Part shown: one piece after another, positions 1 to 6,557 of the stretch
Layout of the letters: the number at the start of each line of letters is the position of its first letter
Numbering within the stretch: position 1 is the stretch's first letter
From: Chloroflexota bacterium
Lineage (GTDB): Bacteria > Chloroflexota > Anaerolineae > Promineifilales > Promineifilaceae
Reading direction: 5' to 3'
Assembly: GCA_008501785.1 (NCBI GenBank)
Contig: QQUD01000777.1
Location: 1 to 7,633, forward strand
DNA length: 7,633 nucleotides
Position numbers and translations under genes: made by a program
The notes under the pieces: generated by a model
The model's database searches: none
What the model saw: only the letters and a program-made list of their open reading frames with translations
Told to the model about the DNA's origin: nothing

Positions 1-2
1 TA

Positions 3-938
3 GAAGAGATGCGGACGCAATATCCTAAAATTGTGGAGGCGTTTTCTCAGGGCAAATTTCCTGATTATATTATTGACCAACTCAAAGAAATTTTAAAACG
101 CATGGGAAAACGGCCGTATGTGGTCCGTTCATCTAGCTTGCTCGAAGACAATTTTTCTTACTCATTTGCGGGGAAATATGCGAGCTGTTTCTGTTTTAAT
201 GAAGGGAATGAGGAAAAAGATTTAAAGACATTGACCGATGCGATTCGCCAAATTTATGCCAGCGTATTTAACCCCGAGGCAATGGCTGTGCGTATGGAGC
301 ATGAGCTTATTGATTATGATGAACGCATGGCGGTGATGATTCAACCATTGCGCGGCACGAAATACGGCCGTTATTTCTGGCCGACAATCAGCGGTACTGG
401 CATTAGCTTCAATCCACTCCTGGAAAAAGATGACAAGGCATTTAACGATGGGATTCTACGCTTGGTTTGGGGGTACGATGATACAATTGGAGAGCTGTTT
501 GACAGTCAAGACGTCTCCATTATCCCTCTTAAAAAGCCAAAATTGAGCACGAGCAGTAGGCAACCCTTTAGATTTATATCTCCACAAGATCGCATTAAAG
601 TCATTGATATTAAAGAACATAAATTCAAACAAATTCCCACCGAGGCTTTATTGCATCCTGGGTGTCCAGATTTAACTTATATTGCCAAAACGGCCGATGG
701 CGCTCCTATCACTGAAGATAAAACGACAAGCGAGCAGGAAATCAGGTTAACTTTTGATTACTTAATGGGAGATCCAAAATTTATCAAACTAATGCGTACG
801 TCGTTAATGCGCTTAGAAAATGTATATGACACGCCAATTATTGTTGAATTTGTGGTTGATTTAATGCCTAATGCATCTGGGGTAGATTACAAACTATTTA
901 TTTTGCAATGCCATCCTTATCTTGATGATGGGGAATAG
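3..938 (+). CDS. PEP/pyruvate-binding (PPDK/PEP synthase N-terminal) domain protein, 5' partial
   Basis: The frame is open back to the left edge (GAA GAG precede the ATG at 9), so the true start is probably outside the window and the Met at 9 is likely internal. The visible 309 residues (numbered from that Met) match the nucleotide-binding domain shared by PEP synthase and pyruvate phosphate dikinase. They include RPYVVRSSSLLEDNFSYSFA (residues 35-54; the VRSS...ED...SFAG signature), an AVMIQP strand (about 108-113), and a C-terminal VEFVVD...LFILQCHP segment (279-303) equivalent to the family's 'lyiLQaRP' end. The protein stops right after that point, so there is no phosphohistidine swivelling domain and no PEP/pyruvate TIM barrel. 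It cannot carry out the full PEP synthase reaction alone; a partner or a regulatory/kinase-like role is possible. The Arg of the QxRP end is His here. Domain identity is fairly sure; function is not. Confidence 0.75.
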   Translation, partial: EEMRTQYPKIVEAFSQGKFPDYIIDQLKEILKRMGKRPYVVRSSSLLEDNFSYSFAGKYASCFCFNEGNEEKDLKTLTDAIRQIYASVFNPEAMAVRMEHELIDYDERMAVMIQPLRGTKYGRYFWPTISGTGISFNPLLEKDDKAFNDGILRLVWGYDDTIGELFDSQDVSIIPLKKPKLSTSSRQPFRFISPQDRIKVIDIKEHKFKQIPTEALLHPGCPDLTYIAKTADGAPITEDKTTSEQEIRLTFDYLMGDPKFIKLMRTSLMRLENVYDTPIIVEFVVDLMPNASGVDYKLFILQCHPYLDDGE

Positions 939-959
939 TTTTCACTATTCTCTTTTTTT
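931..959 (+). terminator. Rho-independent terminator overlapping the stop codon of the PEP/pyruvate-binding gene
   Basis: GGGAATAG (931-938) pairs with CTATTCTC (945-952), an 8-bp stem with one G-U pair and a 6-nt spacer, followed by seven T (953-959). The TAG stop at 936-938 lies in the left arm. On the minus strand no T-run follows the hairpin, so it serves the plus-strand gene rather than the convergent zwf, whose stop is only a few bases away. Confidence 0.8.
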
Positions 960-960
960 G

Positions 961-2412
961 TTATGAATGAACACAGCCGTGACGCCAAATACGGCCGTTT
1001 TTCCCCAACATCTCATCTGATTCCACCGGACCCCACTCACCCGTTTTATAATTAACAATCGGTGGCGCACCTTCATCATTTTCCCAACCATTAATGACTG
1101 GATCAACAAGCCGCCATGCAGCCTCAATACCATCACTGCGCGTAAAAAGTGACGCATCCCCACGAATCGCATCCAGCAACAGCCGCTCATAGGCATCTGG
1201 CAAAGAATTCCCTTTAAACGATGATCGATAATGAAATTCCATATCCACATCTTCAGTCAAATGCGAATCAGGCACTTTGGCTTCTAGCTTAAGATGAATC
1301 CCCTCATCAGGCTGAATACACATCGACAATATATTTGGAATCATGTCTTCTTCATTCAAATCCTCAAACATTAAATGGGGTGGGCGTTTAAATTCAATAA
1401 TAATTTCAGAATTTTTGCCTGCCAATGCTTTACCAGAGCGCATGTAAAATGGCACACCTTGCCAACGCCAATTATCTACATGCAGCGTCAAAGCCGCGTA
1501 AGTGGGCGTCTGCGAATTGGGTTGAACGCCTTCAGCATCAAGATATCCTTCATATTGAGCACGAATCGTTTCTGACAAATCAATCGGACGAATTGAATTA
1601 AATAGTTTGGCTTTCTCATTGCGAACGGCATTTGCCGCAAACGAAGCGGGTGGTTCCATAGCCACCAACGATAACAACTGCATCAAATGATTTTGGAACA
1701 TATCGCGCATCACACCAGCATTATCGTAATATCCGGCACGATGCCCTACATCAACACTTTCGGTCACCGAAATCTGCACATTGTCGATATAATTGCGGTT
1801 CCACACTGGTTCAAAAATGGTATTTGCAAAACGAAAATAAAGGATATTTTGCGCGGTCTCTTTACCCAGGTAATGATCAATCCGATAAATTTGATGCTCT
1901 GGAAATGTCTGATGAATCGCTTTATTTAACATTTGTGCCGATGCCAGATCACGACCAAAGGGCTTCTCAATGACAATGCGCCGCCATCCATAATCTTCAT
2001 TAACCATATTGTTTGTACCTAAATGCTCAACCACAGGCACAAAGAACCGGGGCGCAATGGCCAAATAGTATAGTCGATTCGCAAGGCCACTTTCGATTGA
2101 GATTAAATAATCATTTAAAGTGGCAAAATCCTCTGAAGTTGTCAAATTGCCCTGCACATAATGAATTCGACCACAAAATTTCTCCCACATTTCGGCATCA
2201 AACAGATCTGCCGCAAATTCATGCAATCCTTCTAGCAACAAGGCTTTAAACGCGGCGTGATCCCAAGGTCGTCTTGCAAATCCGACAATATTAAATTTGT
2301 CTGGCATACGTCCTTTTGTAAATGAATTAAAAAGGGCAGGCACCAATTTTCGACGTGTCAAATCACCAGATGCACCAAAAATAACAATTGTTGTTGGTCT
2401 TGAGTTATCCAT
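961..2412 (-). CDS. zwf: Glucose-6-phosphate 1-dehydrogenase
   Basis: Cytosolic NAD(P)-dependent enzyme that oxidises glucose 6-phosphate to 6-phosphogluconolactone, the first step of the oxidative pentose phosphate pathway. At 483 residues it has normal family length. Visible motifs: the dinucleotide-binding FGASGDLTRRK (12-22), IEKPFG (148-153), the substrate-binding signature RIDHYLGKE (177-185), EPVWNR (201-206), and RDMFQNHLMQLL (236-247), whose His242 matches the family's general-base His, with Asp179 of the signature as its likely partner. The ATG at 2412-2410 is preceded by AAGGAG (plus 2418-2423) with a 5-nt spacer, which supports this start. It is convergent with the PEP/pyruvate-binding gene (22 bp between stops) and divergent from the small ORF at 2596. 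No gnd, pgl or opcA neighbour is visible. I see no missing catalytic residue. Confidence 0.97.
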   Translation of the reverse strand: MDNSRPTTIVIFGASGDLTRRKLVPALFNSFTKGRMPDKFNIVGFARRPWDHAAFKALLLEGLHEFAADLFDAEMWEKFCGRIHYVQGNLTTSEDFATLNDYLISIESGLANRLYYLAIAPRFFVPVVEHLGTNNMVNEDYGWRRIVIEKPFGRDLASAQMLNKAIHQTFPEHQIYRIDHYLGKETAQNILYFRFANTIFEPVWNRNYIDNVQISVTESVDVGHRAGYYDNAGVMRDMFQNHLMQLLSLVAMEPPASFAANAVRNEKAKLFNSIRPIDLSETIRAQYEGYLDAEGVQPNSQTPTYAALTLHVDNWRWQGVPFYMRSGKALAGKNSEIIIEFKRPPHLMFEDLNEEDMIPNILSMCIQPDEGIHLKLEAKVPDSHLTEDVDMEFHYRSSFKGNSLPDAYERLLLDAIRGDASLFTRSDGIEAAWRLVDPVINGWENDEGAPPIVNYKTGEWGPVESDEMLGKNGRIWRHGCVHS

Positions 2413-2465
2413 CTTTTCTCCTTCAGTAAGAGATTTTGCGAAATTCGATTTTTTTGAACAGGTAC

Positions 2466-2484
2466 GGCAATGATTGCCATTGTA
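2466..2484 (-). promoter_or_regulatory. Candidate zwf promoter (extended -10) with adjoining palindromic operator
   Basis: Read on the minus strand, TGTTACAAT ends at plus 2479 and fits an extended -10 (TGnTACAAT, hexamer at 2479-2484); no good -35 is seen. Immediately downstream, over the expected start of transcription, lies the perfect palindrome GGCAATGATTGCC (2466-2478; 6-bp arms around one central base). Its position suits a repressor site for zwf. The regulator is unknown and the assignment is inference. Confidence 0.35.
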
Positions 2485-2538
2485 ACAGACGTGATTAGGG
2501 AGCAGGTTGTTACCTAGCTTACCGAATTTAAAGTTAGT

Positions 2539-2567
2539 TCGCCAACAATTTCATGATTTGCTAAAAT
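2539..2567 (+). promoter_or_regulatory. Candidate promoter for the 38-aa membrane protein
   Basis: An extended -10, TG-C-TAAAAT (hexamer 2562-2567), sits 17 bp after TCGCCA (2539-2544; 4 of 6 matches to TTGACA). It would start transcription about 20 bp before the Shine-Dalgarno of the small ORF. Support is pattern-only. Confidence 0.3.
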
Positions 2568-2595
2568 CTGACAAACTTGTGAGGAAGGTGTATTG

Positions 2596-2712
2596 ATGGA
2601 AGATGAGAACCGGGTTGGACTAATTATTTCGATTGCAATTGGGATTGCCATCATGGCTGCATGTGGTGCTGTTACTTTAGCGATAACGACGGCTTTGGTG
2701 GGTACTTTCTAA
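2596..2712 (+). CDS. Predicted 38-aa single-pass membrane miniprotein
   Basis: Unrecognised short frame: ATG at 2596, TAA at 2710-2712. It is preceded by a strong Shine-Dalgarno GAGGAAGG (2581-2588) with a 7-nt spacer. The product starts with a short charged head (MEDENR, residues 1-6) and then is almost wholly hydrophobic (about residues 7-36: GLIISIAIGIAIMAACGAVT and onward), with one Cys (C23) and small residues (G, A, S, T) throughout. This fits a single membrane-spanning helix with the acidic head outside or a loosely anchored helix. No Lys follows the helix. It lies between divergent zwf and a large hairpin, so it would be a one-gene transcript. The good ribosome site, uninterrupted hydrophobic run and own candidate promoter argue for a real gene; its length means chance cannot be excluded. 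Confidence 0.55.
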   Translation: MEDENRVGLIISIAIGIAIMAACGAVTLAITTALVGTF

Positions 2713-2742
2713 GTTTAAAATTTTTGAAGCCATACAAATTAT

Positions 2743-2804
2743 TAAAGATTACGCAGATTTCACAGATTGATCTTTTTTTATCTGCGAAATCTGCGTAATT
2801 TTTG
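2743..2804. repeat. 20-bp inverted repeat between convergent genes, likely bidirectional terminator
   Basis: Left arm 2748-2767 (begins ATTACGCAGATTTC) and right arm 2780-2799 (ends GAAATCTGCGTAAT) pair at 19 of 20 positions around a 12-nt, T-rich loop. A-T and G-U pairs extend the stem outward to about 2743/2804. The plus strand leaves the hairpin through a T-run (2800-2803). The minus strand leaves into a weaker T-rich stretch. It lies between the convergent 38-aa ORF and the carbonic-anhydrase-like gene, so a shared terminator is the simple reading. The internal near-repetition of GCAGAT/ATCTGC also resembles dispersed intergenic palindromes found in other environmental bacteria. Confidence 0.7.
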
Positions 2805-2808
2805 TTTC

Positions 2809-3348
2809 CTAATTCTCCTGCTCATCGTTGTCTAAAATATTAATAGCAGTTTGGTAACGACGGCCGTATTTCACATAAAATTCCGGCGCTTTCGCCAACC
2901 TTGCCTTTAATCGCTCAGAAAGCGGCCCTCGAATTTCTGCCGGAACCCCAGTCGCTAATGATTCGGCAGGCACTTGCTGCCCTTCACCAACCACAGCACC
3001 AGCGGCAACCAAAGCGCCCTCAGCAACCTCTGCACCGCTCAAAACAGTTGCGTTCATACCAATTAAAGCACCCACACCAATGTGGCACCCTTCCATCACC
3101 ACCCCATGTCCGATTGTCACATCAGACTCAATGATGGTATCGCTGCGAGAATTGACGTGCAGCACAACATTATCTTGCACAGATGTGCGCGGGCCAATCA
3201 TAATTTTGCCTTCGTCGCCACGAATCACGGCCCCAAACCAGACGCTGGCCTCATCGCCAATGGTCACATCGCCAATAATAACGGCCGTTGGCGCAATATA
3301 AGCTGTTTTAGCGATAGACGGCCGTTTTCCATTAAACTCAATTATCAT
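2809..3348 (-). CDS. Gamma-carbonic anhydrase family / hexapeptide-repeat protein (YrdA/PaaY-like)
   Basis: 179 residues, the normal length for the short gamma-class family. A left-handed beta-helix is shown by hexapeptide turns from about 16 to 138 (IAPTAVIIGDVTIGDEASVW and onward), followed by a C-terminal helical tail. Family landmarks: VIRGDEG (41-47; Arg43, Asp45), SVQDNVVLHV (56-65; first metal His64), TIGHGVVMEGCHIG (78-91; second metal His81) and GVPAEIRG (134-141). In the usual pattern GHxVxLHGC the third zinc ligand is the His five residues after the second; here that residue is Glu86, with an extra His at 89. Carbonic anhydrase activity is therefore uncertain; acyl-carrier or other small-molecule roles occur among relatives. 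The ATG is preceded by GAGGAG (plus 3357-3362) with an 8-nt spacer. It is divergent from the HhH membrane protein gene. Confidence 0.9.
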   Translation of the reverse strand: MIIEFNGKRPSIAKTAYIAPTAVIIGDVTIGDEASVWFGAVIRGDEGKIMIGPRTSVQDNVVLHVNSRSDTIIESDVTIGHGVVMEGCHIGVGALIGMNATVLSGAEVAEGALVAAGAVVGEGQQVPAESLATGVPAEIRGPLSERLKARLAKAPEFYVKYGRRYQTAINILDNDEQEN

Positions 3349-3414
3349 ACATGCTTCTCCTCATTCTACTGCAACCGGTTCGCTCAAATAATTTGAATGC
3401 ACAGCATTTCAACG

Positions 3415-3443
3415 TTGCGTTTAACCGTCGAGTAGGGTACGAT
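3415..3443 (+). promoter_or_regulatory. Candidate promoter for the HhH membrane protein
   Basis: TTGCGT (3415-3420) and TACGAT (3438-3443) are separated by exactly 17 bp in the 135-bp divergent region. Matches to the sigma-70 hexamers are 3 of 6 and 4 of 6. Transcription would begin near 3450, about 20 bp before the Shine-Dalgarno GGGAAGAG. Confidence 0.35.
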
Positions 3444-3483
3444 CAATGCTATCTGAAAACACGCAAATGGGAAGAGAAAACAA

Positions 3484-4017
3484 ATGAACTATTTGATGTT
3501 TGCAAACATAATGCTCCTGGTGAATGCTGCCGAAGAAGTTGCCCCCGTGGGTACACCAATTTGGGTGCCAATTGTCATTATTGGCATTTTGTTGCTGCTG
3601 TTTTTGTGGGGACTCAACCGCAACTCGATTCCAGAGGAAACGGCCGTTCACGACGCACACGACCAAGACGAAGCACAAGATCACGACACAACCGCACACG
3701 ATAATCATCAAGATATACAAGAAGCTGTTGTAGAAACGCGCCAAGCAGAAAGTGTCACCATTAAACCGGATGATTTAAAAAAGATCGAAGGGATTGGTCC
3801 AAAAATCAACTCTGTATTGCAAGCTGCTGGTATCAATACTTTTAGCGATTTGGCAACTGCGACGGTCTCCGAATTAGAGAAGATTGTACGCCATGACGCA
3901 GGCATCACCATTGCATTTCCAGATACATGGCCAGAACAAGCTGCCCTAGCGCGCGACGGAAAATGGGATGAACTAGAGCAGTTACAGGACGATCTCAAGG
4001 GTGGACGACGCGCTTAA
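3484..4017 (+). CDS. Membrane-anchored helix-hairpin-helix protein with His/Asp-rich linker
   Basis: No specific function recognised. The 177 residues show, in order: a short hydrophobic N-terminus (3-14); a clear transmembrane helix (about 26-44, IWVPIVIIGILLLLFLWGL); a linker (50-80) rich in Asp, Glu and His (VHDAHDQDEAQDHDTTAHDN); a helix-hairpin-helix domain (about 94-134, with DDLKKIEGIGPKINSVLQAA containing the IxGIGPK hairpin); and a C-terminal amphipathic segment (147-173) with WPEQAALARDGKWDELEQLQ. Arg46 after the helix and the acidic N-terminal side suggest the soluble part faces the cytoplasm. HhH motifs usually bind DNA backbone or act as protein-interaction modules, so tethering of nucleic acid to the membrane is possible but unproven. 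GGGAAGAG (3469-3476) lies 7 nt before the ATG. Transcribed alone: it has its own terminator. Confidence 0.8.
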   Translation: MNYLMFANIMLLVNAAEEVAPVGTPIWVPIVIIGILLLLFLWGLNRNSIPEETAVHDAHDQDEAQDHDTTAHDNHQDIQEAVVETRQAESVTIKPDDLKKIEGIGPKINSVLQAAGINTFSDLATATVSELEKIVRHDAGITIAFPDTWPEQAALARDGKWDELEQLQDDLKGGRRA

Positions 4018-4045
4018 AAGCAGTGTCCAATACAATCATAAAATC

Positions 4046-4072
4046 AAGTGACCTGATGGTCACTTTTTTTTT
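4046..4072 (+). terminator. Rho-independent terminator after the HhH membrane protein gene
   Basis: AAGTGACC (4046-4053) pairs perfectly with GGTCACTT (4058-4065) around the tetraloop TGAT and runs into nine consecutive T (4064-4072). A second inverted pair, TGTCCAA (4024-4030) and TTGGACA (4071-4077), encloses the whole hairpin. Confidence 0.92.
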
Positions 4073-4297
4073 GGACATAATCATGTAAAATCACTTGGTA
4101 TCGTAACAGCCGTTTTATCGAAAAATGTAAATGTAATTTTGATAGATTCACGCAAAATATCACCCCATCCATGTGATGTATGTCTCTATTAACATAATGC
4201 ATAATTATTTAAGCTATTCTTGTTGATCTTTTCCCAGCAAAAATAGCTTTGCTTCATTTTATTACTTCTTATCATTTTCAAAGAAGGAGTTAGCCTC
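4073..4297. other. Upstream region of the debranching-family gene; no clear element
   Basis: AT-rich non-coding stretch. I looked for a promoter and found no pair of good hexamers at 16-18 bp; TTAACA (4189-4194) is a fair -35 match but lacks a -10 at the right distance. A one-mismatch copy of the genic palindrome, ACAGCCGT, lies at 4106-4113. No ORF or hairpin of note. Confidence 0.5.
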
Positions 4298-6289
4298 ATG
4301 ATAGAGTTCGGACGAGACGTTTGTGGTAATTTAGCCAACTCTGAGAGCCGTGAGTGGCTAGTCACAAATGGTATCGGAGGCTTCGCCTCTGGCACCATCG
4401 CTGGTATCATGACAAGAAGCTATCATGGGCTGCTAATCGCGGCCTTACAACCCCCATCTGGCCGTACTTTTTTAGTTACGAAGCTCAATGAAACAGTCTC
4501 CTATGAAAATGAGCAATATAACCTCAATACAGATCGTTGGGCGGGAGGTGTCATTAACCCCATTGGGTATATGCATATTGAACGATTTGCTTTAGACGGC
4601 AGAATACCAACCTGGACGTATGCGTTTGGGGATGCCTTGTTAGAAAAACGGATTTGGATGAAACAAGGGGTGAACACGACATTTGTGCAATACAAAATGA
4701 TTCGTGGCGTATCACCGATGAAATTAACGGCCGTTCCCTTCATCAACTATCGTCGTATGCACAACACCACCCACGCCGATGGTTGGGAAATGCAAATTGA
4801 GTCAATGTCCAATGGGCTAAAAATCAGCGCTTATACGGGGGCATCTCCTTTTTACATCCTCTGTAATCAGGCATCCGCAAAAGCTAATCATAATTGGCAT
4901 CGTCGCTACTTCCTGATGCGCGAGGCCAATAGAGGACACAATGCTACCGAAGACCATTTGGATGCAGGTGAATTCAACCTCTCCCTACAAACGGGTGAAT
5001 CAGCTACATTTGTGTTCAGCACAGAACCCAACTTCAACATAGATGGCGTTGCTGAATTTCAAAAACAACATGCATTAGAGCAAAAATTAATTGAGCAAGC
5101 ACCTGTTCTTTGCGAGAGTCAACCCTGTCTTGGCACAATTAAACAGTTGGTTTTAGCTGCTGATCAATTTATTGTCAGCCAACCGCTACCAACAGACCCC
5201 AACAGCTTCACAGTCCTGGACGGATATCACTGGTTTAGGAGCAGCACACGCCATACCATTCTGTCTATTCCGGGATTAATGCTAACGACCGGTCGTGCGG
5301 AAATGGCCGGAAAATTGCTGAGAAAATATGCATTTAGAATCAATCAGGGAATGCTACCAGATCGTTTTGTGACCAGTAATCGTGACCCTAACTATGACAC
5401 GCTCGACGCTACCTTGTTATATATCGAAGCCATTCGTGCTTATTACGAGGTTACTAAAAATCTTAATTTTGTAGGAGAACTCTATCCGGCATTACAAGAC
5501 ATTATTCTTTGGTTACAACAAGGAACCCATCACAACATCCACGCCGATCCTGAAGACGGACTATTGCACACAGGCGGCTCAAAAACCCCCATGACTTGGA
5601 TGAATGCGCAAATTGACAAGTGGATGGTCACACCCCGCATCGGCAAGCCAGTTGAAATTAATGCACTTTGGTATAACGCACTATGCACAATGGCTTATTT
5701 CGCGGAACTGCTTGAAGAAAACCCACAGCGTTATGCCAAAATGGCAAAAGAAGTTAAAACTGGGTTTGAGCGTTTTTGGAATGATGATCTCAGCTGCTGT
5801 TATGATGTTATTGACACACCAGATGGCAACGATGCAAAAATTCGGCCCAATCAGATTTATGCCGTTTCATTGACACACTCACCCTTATCATCTGAGCAGC
5901 AAAAACACATTGTAGACATTTGTGCCAGAAAATTGTTGACTTCTCATGGGCTGCGTACCTTGGCACCTGACGATCCGGATTATATTGGGCAATTTGGCGG
6001 TGACGCAAGCCAACGAGATATGGCTTATCATCAAGGCACTGTATGGGCAAGTCTAATGGGACCCTTTATTCGCGCCCACTTACGTGTGTATAAAGATATC
6101 TCTCAGGCTCGGAGCTTTATTCACCCATTGTGCCATCAAATTTCATCACATGGCGTTGGCTCAGTAAGTGAACTTTTTAATGGAGAACCACCATTTGGGC
6201 CACAGGGCTGCATTGCTCATGCTTGGGGTGTTGCTGAATTGTTGCGATCTTGTCAAGATATTGCAACGTTTGAGGAAAACGGCCGTTAA
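4298..6289 (+). CDS. Amylo-alpha-1,6-glucosidase (glycogen-debranching, GH133-type) family protein with altered active site
   Basis: 663 residues, full family length, with the N-terminal beta-domain (signature WLVTNGIGGFASGTIAG, 20-36, then RSYHGLLIAAL, 40-50) and the C-terminal alpha/alpha-barrel domain (from about 280). Active members cut alpha-1,6 branch points of glycogen or maltodextrin in the cytosol. Conserved landmarks kept: LDATLLYIEA (369-378), TPRIGKPVEINALWYNAL (445-462), RPNQIYAVSL (516-525), YHQGTVW (577-583), VSELFNG (623-629, Glu625) and GCIAHAW (637-643). Landmarks lost: the usual HWFGDWGRDT is HWFRSSTRHT (311-320), and the usual TWMDAK is TWMNAQ (433-438). The frame is intact, so this looks like a retained but divergent, perhaps non-catalytic, paralogue. 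AAGGAG (4284-4289) precedes the ATG by 8 nt. Preceded by a strong terminator, followed by the B12 riboswitch region. Confidence 0.92.
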   Translation: MIEFGRDVCGNLANSESREWLVTNGIGGFASGTIAGIMTRSYHGLLIAALQPPSGRTFLVTKLNETVSYENEQYNLNTDRWAGGVINPIGYMHIERFALDGRIPTWTYAFGDALLEKRIWMKQGVNTTFVQYKMIRGVSPMKLTAVPFINYRRMHNTTHADGWEMQIESMSNGLKISAYTGASPFYILCNQASAKANHNWHRRYFLMREANRGHNATEDHLDAGEFNLSLQTGESATFVFSTEPNFNIDGVAEFQKQHALEQKLIEQAPVLCESQPCLGTIKQLVLAADQFIVSQPLPTDPNSFTVLDGYHWFRSSTRHTILSIPGLMLTTGRAEMAGKLLRKYAFRINQGMLPDRFVTSNRDPNYDTLDATLLYIEAIRAYYEVTKNLNFVGELYPALQDIILWLQQGTHHNIHADPEDGLLHTGGSKTPMTWMNAQIDKWMVTPRIGKPVEINALWYNALCTMAYFAELLEENPQRYAKMAKEVKTGFERFWNDDLSCCYDVIDTPDGNDAKIRPNQIYAVSLTHSPLSSEQQKHIVDICARKLLTSHGLRTLAPDDPDYIGQFGGDASQRDMAYHQGTVWASLMGPFIRAHLRVYKDISQARSFIHPLCHQISSHGVGSVSELFNGEPPFGPQGCIAHAWGVAELLRSCQDIATFEENGR

Positions 6290-6296
6290 CATCAAC

Positions 6297-6324
6297 TTGA
6301 CGTTCGTCCGTAATTTCGTATTAC
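6297..6324 (+). promoter_or_regulatory. Candidate promoter of the cobalamin-controlled transcript
   Basis: TTGACG (6297-6302; 5 of 6 matches) and TATTAC (6319-6324; 4 of 6) are 16 bp apart, just after the debranching-family stop codon. Transcription would begin near 6331, about 60 nt before the riboswitch aptamer. No clear terminator separates the two genes here; only short hairpins without T-runs (for example GTAAT/ATTAC, 6310-6324), so some read-through is possible. Confidence 0.4.
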
Positions 6325-6390
6325 AAATATCATTGCATAAATAATAAATATCAGTTACAGTCGCTCTGTACATTTAAATTTTAAATACCT

Positions 6391-6540
6391 TAATCAAGGT
6401 GTCAGCTCCCCCGGATGGGAAGACACAATGGCGAAGTTCGGTGCCATCTATTTGCAGATGAAGTCCGACGCTGTCCCGCAACTGTAAGTTACTTTAGTAA
6501 AGCTACTTTAGTAACAAGCCAGGACGCCCGCCTTGATTGG
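6391..6540 (+). ncRNA. Cobalamin riboswitch aptamer
   Basis: The closing stem P1 is AATCAAGG (6392-6399) with CCTTGATT (6531-6538). Conserved core pieces are visible in order: GGATGGGAA near 6412-6420, the segment GTCCGACGCTGTCCCGCAAC (about 6463-6482), and the B12 box AGCCAGGACGCCCGCC (6517-6532). A peripheral hairpin (6488-6499 with 6504-6515, two central T-T mismatches) sits just before the B12 box. The aptamer binds a cobalamin and lowers expression of the gene downstream, here a BtuF-like uptake protein, which fits the known regulon. Confidence 0.95.
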
Positions 6541-6557
6541 TTCACACACTTCGCGGA

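Noticed and set aside
945..2249. Several open frames of 66-101 codons overlapping zwf, on the plus strand and in another minus-strand frame
   Set aside because: All overlap a well-conserved G6PDH coding sequence and lack recognisable domains or ribosome sites.
3421..3744. Minus-strand open frame of 107 codons opposite the HhH membrane protein
   Set aside because: Antisense to a gene with a good ribosome site and recognisable HhH domain; it also runs through the divergent promoter region.
4189..4220. TTAACA with TATTCT as promoter for the debranching-family gene
   Set aside because: The spacing is 20 bp, too long for a normal sigma-70 promoter, and no better -10 lies at 16-18 bp.
6488..6515. 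Tandem TACTTTAGTAA copies as a possible direct repeat or mobile-element end
   Set aside because: They form the two arms of a peripheral hairpin within the cobalamin aptamer, which explains the repetition.
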